A stretch of 30,130 nt of DNA from CAZGLK01 sp964526375. Its GTDB lineage: Bacteria; Patescibacteriota; Minisyncoccia; JACQLN01. Shown piece after piece: positions 12,546 to 19,516 of this stretch (position 1 is its first letter; each line of letters begins with the position of its first letter). The notes under the pieces were generated by a model. The model saw only the letters and a list, made by a program, of their open reading frames with translations, made no database searches and was not told the origin of the DNA. A program made the translations under genes and the position numbers. The DNA lies in contig CAZGLK010000005.1 in assembly GCA_964526375.1 (NCBI GenBank), forward strand, positions 1 through 30,130, given 5' to 3'.

Positions 12546-14873
12546 ATGAGCGATTTAGACAAACCCTACAATCCCAAAGAACACGAAGACAAGATTTACA
12601 AAATCTGGGAAGACTCGGGCTACTTTAATCCCGACCGCCTACCGGCGGTCGGCGCTGATTCACGCGGAGACGAGGGCGGATCAACGCGGAAGCAATCCCC
12701 CAAAAGCTCCAAGCTCCCTGCCTGCGCCGAGGATTCGGCGGGCAGGCAAGTTCCAAGTTCCAAGTTCCAAGTTCCAAGATTTTGCATCACCATGGCCCCG
12801 CCCAATGTAACGGGTTCTTTGCATATGGGCCACGCTTTGGAATACACCCTGTCCGACATACTCATACGATTCAAGAGGATGCAGGGCTTTGAAACCCTGT
12901 GGCTGCCGGGCACGGATCATGCCGGCATCGCCACCCAGAATGTGGTGGAAAAGGAGCTAAAGAAACAGGGTCTAAGCAGGCACGATTTAGGCCGGGAAAA
13001 GTTTTTGGAGAAGGTTTGGGAATGGAAAGAAAAATACGGCGGCGTGATTGTAGATCAGTTAAAAAAGCTGGGTGTGTCGGCCGATTGGTCGCGAGCCAGA
13101 TTTACTATGGATCCGGAATACCAGGAAGCTGTAAAAGCAGCCTTTGTGCATTACTACGAAAAGGGTTGGATTTACCAAGGAGAACGAACAGTTAATTGGT
13201 GCCCGCGGTGCGCCACCAGTCTGTCGGATCTGGAAGTTGAATACAAAGAAGAAGACGCCGAATGGTACGAAATAAAATACGGGCCGCTGGTGATCGGCAC
13301 CGTGCGGCCCGAAACAAAACTGGGTGATACTGCCATTGCAGTAAATCCCCAAGACCCGCGCTACAAAAAATATATTGGTAAGGAACTGGAGATTGAGACC
13401 GTACTGGGGCCGGCCAAGATGAAAGTTATTGCCGATCCCGAGGTGGATATGGATTTTGGTACAGGCGCCATGAAGGTAACTCCGGCTCACGACTTGCACG
13501 ACTTTGAGCTGGCCGAAAAACACAATCTTGAGAAAAAACAGGTTATTGGGCCAGACGGTAAAATGACAGGCCTGGCCGGAAAGTATGCCGGACTTACCGC
13601 CAAAGAAGCGCGCAAACAAATCGTGCAGGACCTTGAAACTAAAGGGCTTTTGGTAAGCCGCAAGTCCTACCAGCACCGGGTGGCAGTGTGCTACCGCTGC
13701 GGCAGTGTACTTGAGCCGATTCTTTCTAAACAATGGTTCCTAAAAATGAAGGAGCTGGCCCAAACCGCGTCAAAGGCGGTTAAAAACGGAGGGGTCAAAT
13801 TTCATCCGGAAAATTTTGCCAAGACATATTTTGACTGGCTGGACAACATTCGCGACTGGTGTATTTCGCGCCAGATTTGGTGGGGGCACCAGCTTCCTGT
13901 TTTTTACTGCAGTAAAAAACAGGAAGGAAGTTCCAAGTTCCAAGTTCCAAGTTCCAAGAACAGAGGACTAATTACAGAAGAAAAGCCATCAAGGTGTCCG
14001 TCGTGTGGAGACTGTGAAATGGAGCAAGCGACCGATGTCTTGGACACCTGGTTTTCTTCAGCTCTGTGGCCATTTGCCACTCTAGGCTGGCCCATCGCTT
14101 GCGCTCAAAGTCAAAAGTCAAAAGTCAAAAGTCAAAAGTTTGGTGAGCCGGAAAACAGCTCTGATCTAGAGAGATTTTATCCAACCAATTTAATAACCAA
14201 CGATCGCGGCATAATAAACCTGTGGGACGCGCGCATGATTTTTTCCGGCTTGGAATTTATGGGCCAAGCGCCGTTCAAAGATATTATTGTCCATGCCACC
14301 GTTCTTACTAAGGATGGAAAAAGAATGTCTAAATCTTTGGGCACGGGCATTGATCCGCTGGAACTGATTGGCCAACACGGCGCCGACGCCGTGAGGTTTG
14401 CGCTCGTTTGGCAATCCATGGGCGGGCAGGACATTCGCTGGCAACAAGAAGCCGTGGTGGCCGGGAAAAAGTTTTTGAATAAAATATGGAATGCCGGCCG
14501 CTTCGTCCTGGGACGAAGCGGAATTACCAATTACCAATTACCAATTACCAAAAAACCGGCTGCGGACAATTCAGTCAACAGAAACATCCTGAATGCTTTT
14601 GAAACAACCAAAACCGAAGTTGCCAGACTAATTGAATCCTATGAATTCGGGCCGGCGTTGCATTTGCTTTACGACTTTTTCTGGCATGAATTTTGCGACA
14701 AATACATTGAGGAGGCCAAGAAACTGGACAATGATGAGACAAATCAGACGCTGATATTGATTCTAGTCGGTTCGCTCAAGCTCCTCCACCCCTTTATCCC
14801 CTTCATTACCGAAGCGTTGTGGGGTAAAATATCTACAAGTGATAAAAAGTTGCTCGTAGTAGAACAGTGGTAA
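12546..14873 (+). CDS. valS: Valyl-tRNA synthetase
   Basis: Class I aminoacyl-tRNA synthetase charging tRNA-Val, with an editing domain. It starts with a YNPKEHEDKIYKIWEDSGYF-type opening; the ATP signature HMGH is at 93-96 within MAPPNVTGSLHMGHAL and the KMSKS loop is RMSKS at 593-597. Zinc-ribbon-like Cys pairs occur (CPRC, CYRC, CPSC). The 775 residues end at KKLLVVEQW, without the C-terminal coiled coil that binds the tRNA corner in typical bacterial ValS (about 880-950 residues). Four in-frame repeat-derived insertions are present, about residues 29-78, 461-471, 520-531 and 659-669, all outside the signature motifs. Probably functional. Confidence 0.95.
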   Translation: MSDLDKPYNPKEHEDKIYKIWEDSGYFNPDRLPAVGADSRGDEGGSTRKQSPKSSKLPACAEDSAGRQVPSSKFQVPRFCITMAPPNVTGSLHMGHALEYTLSDILIRFKRMQGFETLWLPGTDHAGIATQNVVEKELKKQGLSRHDLGREKFLEKVWEWKEKYGGVIVDQLKKLGVSADWSRARFTMDPEYQEAVKAAFVHYYEKGWIYQGERTVNWCPRCATSLSDLEVEYKEEDAEWYEIKYGPLVIGTVRPETKLGDTAIAVNPQDPRYKKYIGKELEIETVLGPAKMKVIADPEVDMDFGTGAMKVTPAHDLHDFELAEKHNLEKKQVIGPDGKMTGLAGKYAGLTAKEARKQIVQDLETKGLLVSRKSYQHRVAVCYRCGSVLEPILSKQWFLKMKELAQTASKAVKNGGVKFHPENFAKTYFDWLDNIRDWCISRQIWWGHQLPVFYCSKKQEGSSKFQVPSSKNRGLITEEKPSRCPSCGDCEMEQATDVLDTWFSSALWPFATLGWPIACAQSQKSKVKSQKFGEPENSSDLERFYPTNLITNDRGIINLWDARMIFSGLEFMGQAPFKDIIVHATVLTKDGKRMSKSLGTGIDPLELIGQHGADAVRFALVWQSMGGQDIRWQQEAVVAGKKFLNKIWNAGRFVLGRSGITNYQLPITKKPAADNSVNRNILNAFETTKTEVARLIESYEFGPALHLLYDFFWHEFCDKYIEEAKKLDNDETNQTLILILVGSLKLLHPFIPFITEALWGKISTSDKKLLVVEQW
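12631..12779. repeat. Nested repeat insertion near the valS N-terminus
   Basis: About 150 bp read in frame as residues 29-78. Order: hairpin cgaccgcctaccggcggtcg; CGCGGA words (ttcacgcggagacgagggcg, gatcaacgcgga); AAGCTCC words; a hairpin cctgcctgcgccga-ggat-tcggcgggcaggc; then four TTCCAAG words. The hairpin splits one TTCCAAG/AAGCTCC run into two, which indicates successive insertions into earlier insertions. Confidence 0.8.
13926..13958. repeat. TTCCAAG tandem repeat inside valS
   Basis: Four and a half perfect copies of gttccaa, read in frame as SSKFQVPSSK. Confidence 0.9.
14104..14140. repeat. AAAAGTC tandem repeat inside valS
   Basis: Five copies of aaaagtc-type words (tcaaaagtcaaaagtcaaaa), read in frame as QSQKSKVKSQK. 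Confidence 0.9.
14521..14552. repeat. AATTACC tandem repeat inside valS
   Basis: Four copies of aattacc, read in frame as ITNYQLPITKK, directly after a cgtcctgggacgaagcgg inverted motif. Confidence 0.9.
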
Positions 14874-14876
14874 ATA

Positions 14877-14954
14877 GCGACACCAATACACGAATGCACC
14901 CGAATGACACTAATAAAAATTCGTAAATTAGTGTGCATTCGTAATTAGTGTCGC
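14877..14954. repeat. 78-bp inverted-repeat element between valS and prsW-like gene
   Basis: The left arm GCGACACCAATACACGAATG and the inverted right arm GCGACACTAATTACGAATGC match over about 22 bp with one substitution and one indel. The centre contains further CGAAT and TTAGTGT words. It starts 3 bp after the valS stop and ends 5 bp before the next ATG, so it forms almost the whole intergenic region. Confidence 0.8.
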
Positions 14955-14959
14955 TGGTT

Positions 14960-15664
14960 ATGTCTCTTGGCTTCATCGCACTCGGCACTCTGCCGAGCTT
15001 AATCTGGCTCTCCATATATTTGCGCGAGGATGAACACCCCGAGCCCAACCGTTTTATTCTAAAAACATTTTTTTTGGGCGCGCTTTTCGCGCCCATCGCC
15101 GCCGGCATTGAGTTTTTAAGCATCAGTTTAGTAAGAAATCTGGACCTGCCGGAAATCGCGGCCAATTTTTTAACCTTGTTCGTGTTTATTGGCATAGTTG
15201 AGGAATACTGCAAGTTTTTGGCCGTTCGCTTGGGCATGTTGAAAAACCGCGCTTTTGACGAGCCGACTGACGCGATGATATACTTAATCATAGCCGGCTT
15301 GGGTTTTGCCGCTTTGGAAAATGTTTTGGCTATTTTCCACTTTGCAGGCGCCGGCAACGGCGCCGTCGGCTCGGCTTTTGAAATAACCGCCTTGCGGTTT
15401 TTAAGCTCCACACTGCTGCATGTGCTGGCCTCGGCCATAGTGGGTTACTATTTGGCGCGCAGCCACTTCTTTTTGGAAAAAAGAGCTATAATAAAAGGGC
15501 TGGTCATTGCCGGCTTGGCTCATGGAGCTTACAACGGCTTGACCCTAGCCTCCGACAGCTTCCAAAAAATTGGCCCGACAATTTTGGTAATAGCATTGCT
15601 GGCCACAATGGCCATAGCCGTAAATATGCTTTTTTATAAATTAAAGAGGGACTTCTTTAGATAA
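14960..15664 (+). CDS. PrsW-family intramembrane metalloprotease-like protein
   Basis: 234-residue polytopic membrane protein of the PrsW/CPBP-related group. In the first helical half, EEYCKF (Glu81-Glu82) and FDEPTDAMIYLIIAGLGFAALEN (Glu120) supply the family's glutamate motifs. LHVLASAIVGYYLA and AHGAYNGL carry the conserved histidines. In known PrsW these residues form a membrane-embedded active site that clips anti-sigma factors; the substrate here is unknown. I use the ATG at 14960, because the in-frame GTG at 14948 lies within the inverted-repeat element. It directly follows valS and may be co-transcribed. Confidence 0.85.
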   Translation: MSLGFIALGTLPSLIWLSIYLREDEHPEPNRFILKTFFLGALFAPIAAGIEFLSISLVRNLDLPEIAANFLTLFVFIGIVEEYCKFLAVRLGMLKNRAFDEPTDAMIYLIIAGLGFAALENVLAIFHFAGAGNGAVGSAFEITALRFLSSTLLHVLASAIVGYYLARSHFFLEKRAIIKGLVIAGLAHGAYNGLTLASDSFQKIGPTILVIALLATMAIAVNMLFYKLKRDFFR

Positions 15665-15666
15665 CA

Positions 15667-15716
15667 CTTTGATAACGCGATCCCAAAAATCCGAATACAT
15701 CCGAATGACCCGAACA
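15667..15716 (+). repeat. Solo copy of the CCGAAT element (recG-insertion end type)
   Basis: Begins ctttgataacgcgatcc and continues with aaaaatccgaat, catccgaatgacccg. It matches the inverted copy at 23914-23961 with only about two differences over 46 bp, and matches the left edge of the recG insertion (6657-6700) with about five. It lies 2 bp past the PrsW stop. Confidence 0.85.
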
Positions 15717-15779
15717 AAGACTTACCATTTGGAGTATTAGGATAAATTAGTAGTTTGGGATTATTTTATCAAGGATATA

Positions 15780-16283
15780 ATGCCAAAACGATCTTTTTTT
15801 CAACTGGTAACCGGCCGCGACCCCGAGATTGAGGAATACAAAAACGTGCTTGCTCCTCCGGCCGCTGTTTCAAACAACCCCAAAACAAACCATCGGGCTG
15901 TTAATGTGCCATTTGAAACCGAAAGCGCCGAGGAATCCGAGCCCGCGGCCGAAGAAGGCCAGCTGACCATTGACGTTTACCAAACCACCGACGAGATGGT
16001 CATAAAGTCCACCATCGCCGGAGTAAAACAGGAAGATTTGGAAATCACCATCGCCGCCGATATGGTTACGGTGCAGGGCGTCAGAAAAAAAGACGAGGGC
16101 ATCTCGCCCGAGGATTATTACTACCAGGAACTTTACTGGGGCCCGTTTTCACGCTCGGTGATTCTGCCGCACGAAATTGACACCGAGGGCGCCCGCGCCG
16201 CCCTAAAAGACGGCATTCTAACCATCCGCCTGCCCAAATTTGAACGGGGACGGACCAAAAAGTTGAGAATCAATTCGGCCTAG
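15780..16283 (+). CDS. Small heat shock protein, Hsp20/alpha-crystallin family
   Basis: 167-residue ATP-independent holdase. The alpha-crystallin domain runs about residues 62-160 (LTIDVYQTTDEMVIKSTIAGVKQEDLEITI), with the conserved A-x-x-x-G-I-L motif as AALKDGILTIRLPK near residue 145-155. The N-terminal arm (1-60) is acidic and low in hydrophobic residues, and the C-terminal tail RTKKLRINSA carries the I-x-[IV]-like anchoring region in reduced form. No CIRCE element is visible upstream. It is probably cytoplasmic and protects proteins from aggregation. Confidence 0.93.
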   Translation: MPKRSFFQLVTGRDPEIEEYKNVLAPPAAVSNNPKTNHRAVNVPFETESAEESEPAAEEGQLTIDVYQTTDEMVIKSTIAGVKQEDLEITIAADMVTVQGVRKKDEGISPEDYYYQELYWGPFSRSVILPHEIDTEGARAALKDGILTIRLPKFERGRTKKLRINSA

Positions 16284-16504
16284 CCGGTTTAGTTCTCTAG
16301 TTGACTAGTTTGCTAGTTGAGAGGCAGAATAATAAATCCTTCCTGTATTGCCAGAGAGGGTTTTTTGGTATCATAATAGAGTGCTGGGATAAGTTAGGGC
16401 GCCGTAGCGAAGTAGGCCAAAGACAAATGTCTTTGTCTTTGGCCAGCGGTCTGTCCCACTGCGGGAGATCTGCCGTAGGCATGACAAAACCCTAATACAA
16501 TGTA
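16284..16504. other. Gene-free repeat-rich gap
   Basis: No gene is visible. It contains three imperfect copies of ctagttga/ctagtttg at about 16296-16320, a perfect hairpin at 16415-16444, and the words gatctgccgtaggcatgac, related to gatctcccgtagggagac at 16848-16865. It may serve as leader for the GIY-YIG gene. Confidence 0.5.
16415..16444. repeat. Perfect 13-bp hairpin
   Basis: GGCCAAAGACAAA-TGTC-TTTGTCTTTGGCC, followed by no T-run. Confidence 0.75.
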
Positions 16505-16756
16505 ATGTATTTTGTCTATGTATTAAAAAGCCTTAAAAATGGTGATGTTTATGTAGGTTCAACAGATAATGTCAATAAAAGACTGCGACAACATAACTAT
16601 GGCAAAGTCAGGTCTACCAAGTTTTACAGGCCGTGGAAATTATTGGAATATAGAGAATTTCAGACACGGTCAGAAGCTGTTAGATATGAAAGGTTCCTTA
16701 AGACAAGTCAGCAGAAAGAGATGTTAAAACATAAGTACGGCCGTGTAGCCAAGTAG
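16505..16756 (+). CDS. GIY-YIG nuclease-domain protein overlapping tRNA-Cys
   Basis: 83-residue single-domain GIY-YIG protein. FVYVLKSLKNGDVYVGSTDN supplies the paired Y...Y strands (YVL/YVG), KRLRQHNYGKV the following helix with catalytic Arg, and SEAVRYERFLK the metal-binding Glu. The domain matches stand-alone UPF0213/YhbQ-like proteins in length. Its last six codons and stop lie inside the tRNA-Cys gene (16739 on), so the protein ends KYGRVAK with residues encoded by the tRNA acceptor and D-arm. Substrate unknown; repair or mobile-endonuclease roles are both possible. Confidence 0.85.
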   Translation: MYFVYVLKSLKNGDVYVGSTDNVNKRLRQHNYGKVRSTKFYRPWKLLEYREFQTRSEAVRYERFLKTSQQKEMLKHKYGRVAK

Positions 16757-16813
16757 CAAGGCAAGGGTCTGCAAAACCCTTATACGCGGGTGCAATTCCC
16801 GCCACGGCCTCCA
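16739..16813 (+). tRNA. tRNA-Cys (GCA)
   Basis: Acceptor GGCCGTG/CACGGCC, D-arm GCC...GGC, anticodon stem AGGGT/ACCCT around CTGCAAA, T-stem GCGGG/CCCGC, discriminator T (the cysteine identity base) and encoded CCA. The T-loop TGCAATT lacks the usual T55. The GIY-YIG frame ends 18 bp inside it. Confidence 0.93.
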
Positions 16814-16886
16814 TGAGGTAGAGTTGAGGGGTGTCCCCCTTCGGGGGATCTCCCGTAGGGAGACAAATCCCCTCCGCGCCTCAAGA
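16814..16886. other. Hairpin-rich spacer between tRNA-Cys and tRNA-Leu
   Basis: Contains gaggggtgtccccctTCGGGG-type inverted words and gatctcccgtagggagacaa, a variant of the word at 16467. No gene. Confidence 0.5.
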
Positions 16887-16971
16887 GGGAGAGTGGCGGA
16901 ACTGGTATACGCGCATCACTTAAAATGATGTGCCGCAAGGCATGAGGGTTCAACTCCCTCCTCTCCCACCA
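16887..16971 (+). tRNA. tRNA-Leu (UAA)
   Basis: Long-variable-arm tRNA: acceptor GGGAGAG/CTCTCCC, D-arm with GCGGAACTGGTATACGC, anticodon stem CATCA/TGATG around CTTAAAA (anticodon TAA), variable arm TGCCGCAAGGCA, T-arm GAGGG-TTCAACT-CCCTC, discriminator A, encoded CCA. Confidence 0.95.
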
Positions 16972-17063
16972 ATATCAAACTTCCCAATTTGCCGATGGGT
17001 TTAGCCGCGCGAAGCGTAGCAGAGAGTTGGGTGTCCCGGTTGAGAGCTTAATCAATCAAAGTT

Positions 17064-18332
17064 ATGGACCAAACTACAGCATTATTTGCAAAAACTAAAA
17101 TTGATTATTCATGGTCTTTTTCCGACAAAACGAGAAAAGACACGGCGTATATTACGCACGGCTACCATCGCTACCCGGCAAAGTTCATTCCGCAAATAGT
17201 TTCCCGTTTGACTAATAAGTACACAAACAAGGGCGACTTAATCGTTGACCCATTCGGGGGATGCGGAACAACACTTGTTGAATCGAAAATCATGGGGCGG
17301 CCATCAATAGGTGTTGATATCAATCCCGTTGCCGTGCTTATAACAAAAGCAAAAATTACGCCGATTGACCCAGTAAAAGTCGAGGAGTCATTTGCGTTGC
17401 TGAAAAGCAGAATCGATACATACAACGAGAATACAAAAGTAAAGGCCCCGGAACATGAAAGAATTGACTACTGGTTCAAGCCCGAAGAAAAAAGAAGGCT
17501 CGCTTTTATCTTTGCCGAAGTTTCCAAGCTGAAAGGTCGGGACATTAGAGATTTCTTTTACTGCGGATTTTCAAACATTCTTAAAAATTGTTCTATTTGG
17601 TTGCAAAAAAGCAACAAACCGACGCGGGATTTTGAGAAAAAGCCGTCTGACCCGATACAGACATTTTTCAAACAGACAAAAACAATGATGAGAGGCAATG
17701 CCAGATTTTACGAATTGTTAAAAGAAAAAAAATATCTTGAAGTGTCAAGCCAAGTTTATTGCACCGACGCAAGGACAATTCCCGTAAAAGACAATTCTGT
17801 TAGCTTGATTATCACTTCACCTCCCTATGTAACCTCTTATGAATATGCCGACCTACACCAATTGACTGCTTTGTGGATGGAATATACAAAAGATCTAAGC
17901 GATTTCAGAAAAAGATTTATCGGCTCCTCTTACCACAGCAAAAAAGATTTAGTTCTCAATAGCTCAACTGCAGAAAGCACCAGAAATGAATTATTGAAAA
18001 AAGACAAAAAAACTGCCGAGGAAGTGTCCACTTATTTTAGTGAAATGAATCAGGTGTTTTCTGAAATGCAAAGAATGCTTAAAAAGGGCGGCAAAACCTG
18101 TGTCGTTATCGGCAACACAAGCTTAAGGGGCGTTGACATACTTAACGCTGAAGTTTTTGTAGAGCAACTACAAAATTTCGGCTTGAAAGTTTCAGATATT
18201 ATTAAACGAGAAATACCATCAAAAAATTTGCCGTCTGTTAGGGACAGAAAGACGGGAAAGTTTGCGAGGATCACAGATAAAAATAAAACCTATGCTTACC
18301 CCACCGAGTATATTTTAGTAATGGAAAAATAA
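17064..18332 (+). CDS. DNA methyltransferase, probably cytosine-N4
   Basis: 422-residue modification enzyme. HRYPAKFIPQ (35-44) and the AdoMet site LIVDPFGGCGTTLVE (59-73) come first, and the catalytic SPPY is at 252-255 (TSPPYVTSYEYADLHQL). SPPY is typical of N4-cytosine methyltransferases, while DPPY marks most N6-adenine ones. The region between (75-240) is helical and likely holds target recognition. It lies four bases before the CCGG-type endonuclease gene and is AT-rich compared with the flanking housekeeping genes, as is the whole cassette to 20185, which suggests horizontal transfer next to tRNA-Leu. Confidence 0.87.
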   Translation: MDQTTALFAKTKIDYSWSFSDKTRKDTAYITHGYHRYPAKFIPQIVSRLTNKYTNKGDLIVDPFGGCGTTLVESKIMGRPSIGVDINPVAVLITKAKITPIDPVKVEESFALLKSRIDTYNENTKVKAPEHERIDYWFKPEEKRRLAFIFAEVSKLKGRDIRDFFYCGFSNILKNCSIWLQKSNKPTRDFEKKPSDPIQTFFKQTKTMMRGNARFYELLKEKKYLEVSSQVYCTDARTIPVKDNSVSLIITSPPYVTSYEYADLHQLTALWMEYTKDLSDFRKRFIGSSYHSKKDLVLNSSTAESTRNELLKKDKKTAEEVSTYFSEMNQVFSEMQRMLKKGGKTCVVIGNTSLRGVDILNAEVFVEQLQNFGLKVSDIIKREIPSKNLPSVRDRKTGKFARITDKNKTYAYPTEYILVMEK

Positions 18333-18336
18333 AACT

Positions 18337-19005
18337 ATGACTATCAATGACCTCATCAAAATTTACGAAACGAAAAAGAAGAAATATGGCCTGCAAGCAT
18401 ACAGGCATATTTCAAATGTTTTGAAAGAAGCCAAAACGCAACACAAGAAAGATTTTACAGGAAATGATCACGGGCAGTCGTGGAAAGGATTTAAGGGCAA
18501 TGCGCTTGAAAGTCTAATTTTATACATTGTTAAAGATGGGGTTGAGTTGCTAAGACTCAAAATCGTAAAAGGTAGAACATTTGAAAAAACAAAACCCGAA
18601 AATCTATCAACAGAGTTAAAACATGTAAAGAGAAATCTATCTATAGACTTTGGAGAGTATGGTTTTCATACTCCTGATGTTGATTTGGTTATATATCATC
18701 CCAAAACATATAAGGTTATAGCCGTACTCTCCAGTAAAGTAACTTTAAGAGAAAGAATCGCCCAAACAGCATACTGGAATTTAAAAATAAAAAGTTACGA
18801 ACTGACAAAGCATATCAAAGTTTATTTCGTAACGCTGGATGAAGACGGAACACTAACAGTCAGAAAACCAGCAAAGAAAGGTAGGGCAATTGTTGAAGTG
18901 GACACAGACGGCAGTTATGTTTTGAGCGAAATAGATATTGAAGAAAGCGACAAGGTAAAAATGTTTGATAAGTTTATAGATGACTTGAAAAAGTTATTGA
19001 AATAA
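18337..19005 (+). CDS. Type II restriction endonuclease, CCGG-specific family-like
   Basis: 222-residue protein resembling the BsaWI-type branch of the CCGG-recognising PD-(D/E)XK enzymes. SWKGFKGNALESLI (48-61) forms the helix with the active-site Glu, TPDVDLVIY (112-120) gives the metal-binding Asp, and VLSSKVTLRER (130-140) combines the catalytic SxK-type lysine with an LRER stretch like the R-(D/E)-R element that reads CCGG in this group. IAQTAYWNLK follows as in relatives. Specificity for a site containing CCGG is an inference from that motif. Pairing with the preceding SPPY methyltransferase makes a full restriction-modification system. Confidence 0.82.
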   Translation: MTINDLIKIYETKKKKYGLQAYRHISNVLKEAKTQHKKDFTGNDHGQSWKGFKGNALESLILYIVKDGVELLRLKIVKGRTFEKTKPENLSTELKHVKRNLSIDFGEYGFHTPDVDLVIYHPKTYKVIAVLSSKVTLRERIAQTAYWNLKIKSYELTKHIKVYFVTLDEDGTLTVRKPAKKGRAIVEVDTDGSYVLSEIDIEESDKVKMFDKFIDDLKKLLK

Positions 19006-19009
19006 TTTT

Positions 19010-19222
19010 ATGGAAAAACCTAATCAAAAATGTAATCAATGCGGCGGTAGCCACAAAATGCAAAGGATCGAGGGCATTTTTGCATTGACTAGAATTGAGA
19101 AAAATAAAGATGCGGAAGGGATAGCTTTTATGCCGGCGTCGGGCATTCCGGTTGTAGTTTTTATTTGTCCTAATTGTGGAGAACTAAAGCTATATCCGGC
19201 AAAATTGCTTGGCGAAATTTGA
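19010..19222 (+). CDS. Small zinc-ribbon protein
   Basis: 70-residue protein with two CxxC knuckles (Cys8/Cys11 and Cys53/Cys56) separated by a beta-rich stretch (EGIFALTRI, GIPVVVFICPNCGELKLYP). This is a typical single zinc ribbon. It starts 4 bp after the endonuclease stop and ends just before a membrane-protein gene, so it belongs to the same transcript. No specific family recognised; nucleic-acid or protein binding is likely. Confidence 0.75.
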   Translation: MEKPNQKCNQCGGSHKMQRIEGIFALTRIEKNKDAEGIAFMPASGIPVVVFICPNCGELKLYPAKLLGEI

Positions 19223-19224
19223 AT

Positions 19225-19512
19225 ATGGCGATAGATAAAGACACATTAAATTTTATAGCAAAGAATCCAACAGTTTCTGATGAAAAAACCCAGAAATTAC
19301 TTTTAGAGCTTCACCAAGAGCCAAGCCGTCAATCTTTGATGAAATGGGTACTTTTTCTTATTGGAGGATTACATTTTGTTTTTATTCTTGTGGGCGCAAT
19401 ATTAATTTACATAGGAAAGATCGATTTTAGGGATATGCTAGATTTAATTTTGGTACTTGGATGGATGGCTGGCGCATTGACTACCATAATCAATTTCTAT
19501 TTTAAGAAATAA
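19225..19512 (+). CDS. Small two-helix membrane protein in restriction cassette
   Basis: 95-residue protein with a soluble N-terminal helix-rich part (1-38) and two membrane helices (about 40-62, WVLFLIGGLHFVFILVGAILIYIG, and 68-90, LDLILVLGWMAGALTTIINFYF). The ATG at 19225 follows the zinc-ribbon stop by 2 bp and is preferred to the upstream in-frame ATG at 19174, which lies inside the zinc-ribbon gene. Function unknown; membrane proteins of this size are often effectors or holin-like partners in defence or phage-derived cassettes, but nothing specific supports that here. Confidence 0.72.
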   Translation: MAIDKDTLNFIAKNPTVSDEKTQKLLLELHQEPSRQSLMKWVLFLIGGLHFVFILVGAILIYIGKIDFRDMLDLILVLGWMAGALTTIINFYFKK

Positions 19513-19516
19513 TTTT

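Noticed and set aside
13059..13733. Long minus-strand open frame opposite valS (224 codons)
   Set aside because: Antisense shadow of a clearly conserved ValS; the product shows no family pattern and its base use follows the valS codon structure.
14833..15438. Minus-strand open frame opposite the prsW-like gene
   Set aside because: Shadow of a hydrophobic protein gene, runs through the palindromic element and valS end; the plus-strand product has clear PrsW motifs.
16395..16445. Displaced copy of the tRNA-Cys 5' end upstream of the GIY-YIG gene (gccgtagcgaagtag)
   Set aside because: Similarity to gccgtgtagccaagtag is short and gapped, and gtagcgaag words are common in other repeat debris here, so it is not good evidence for insertion with target duplication.
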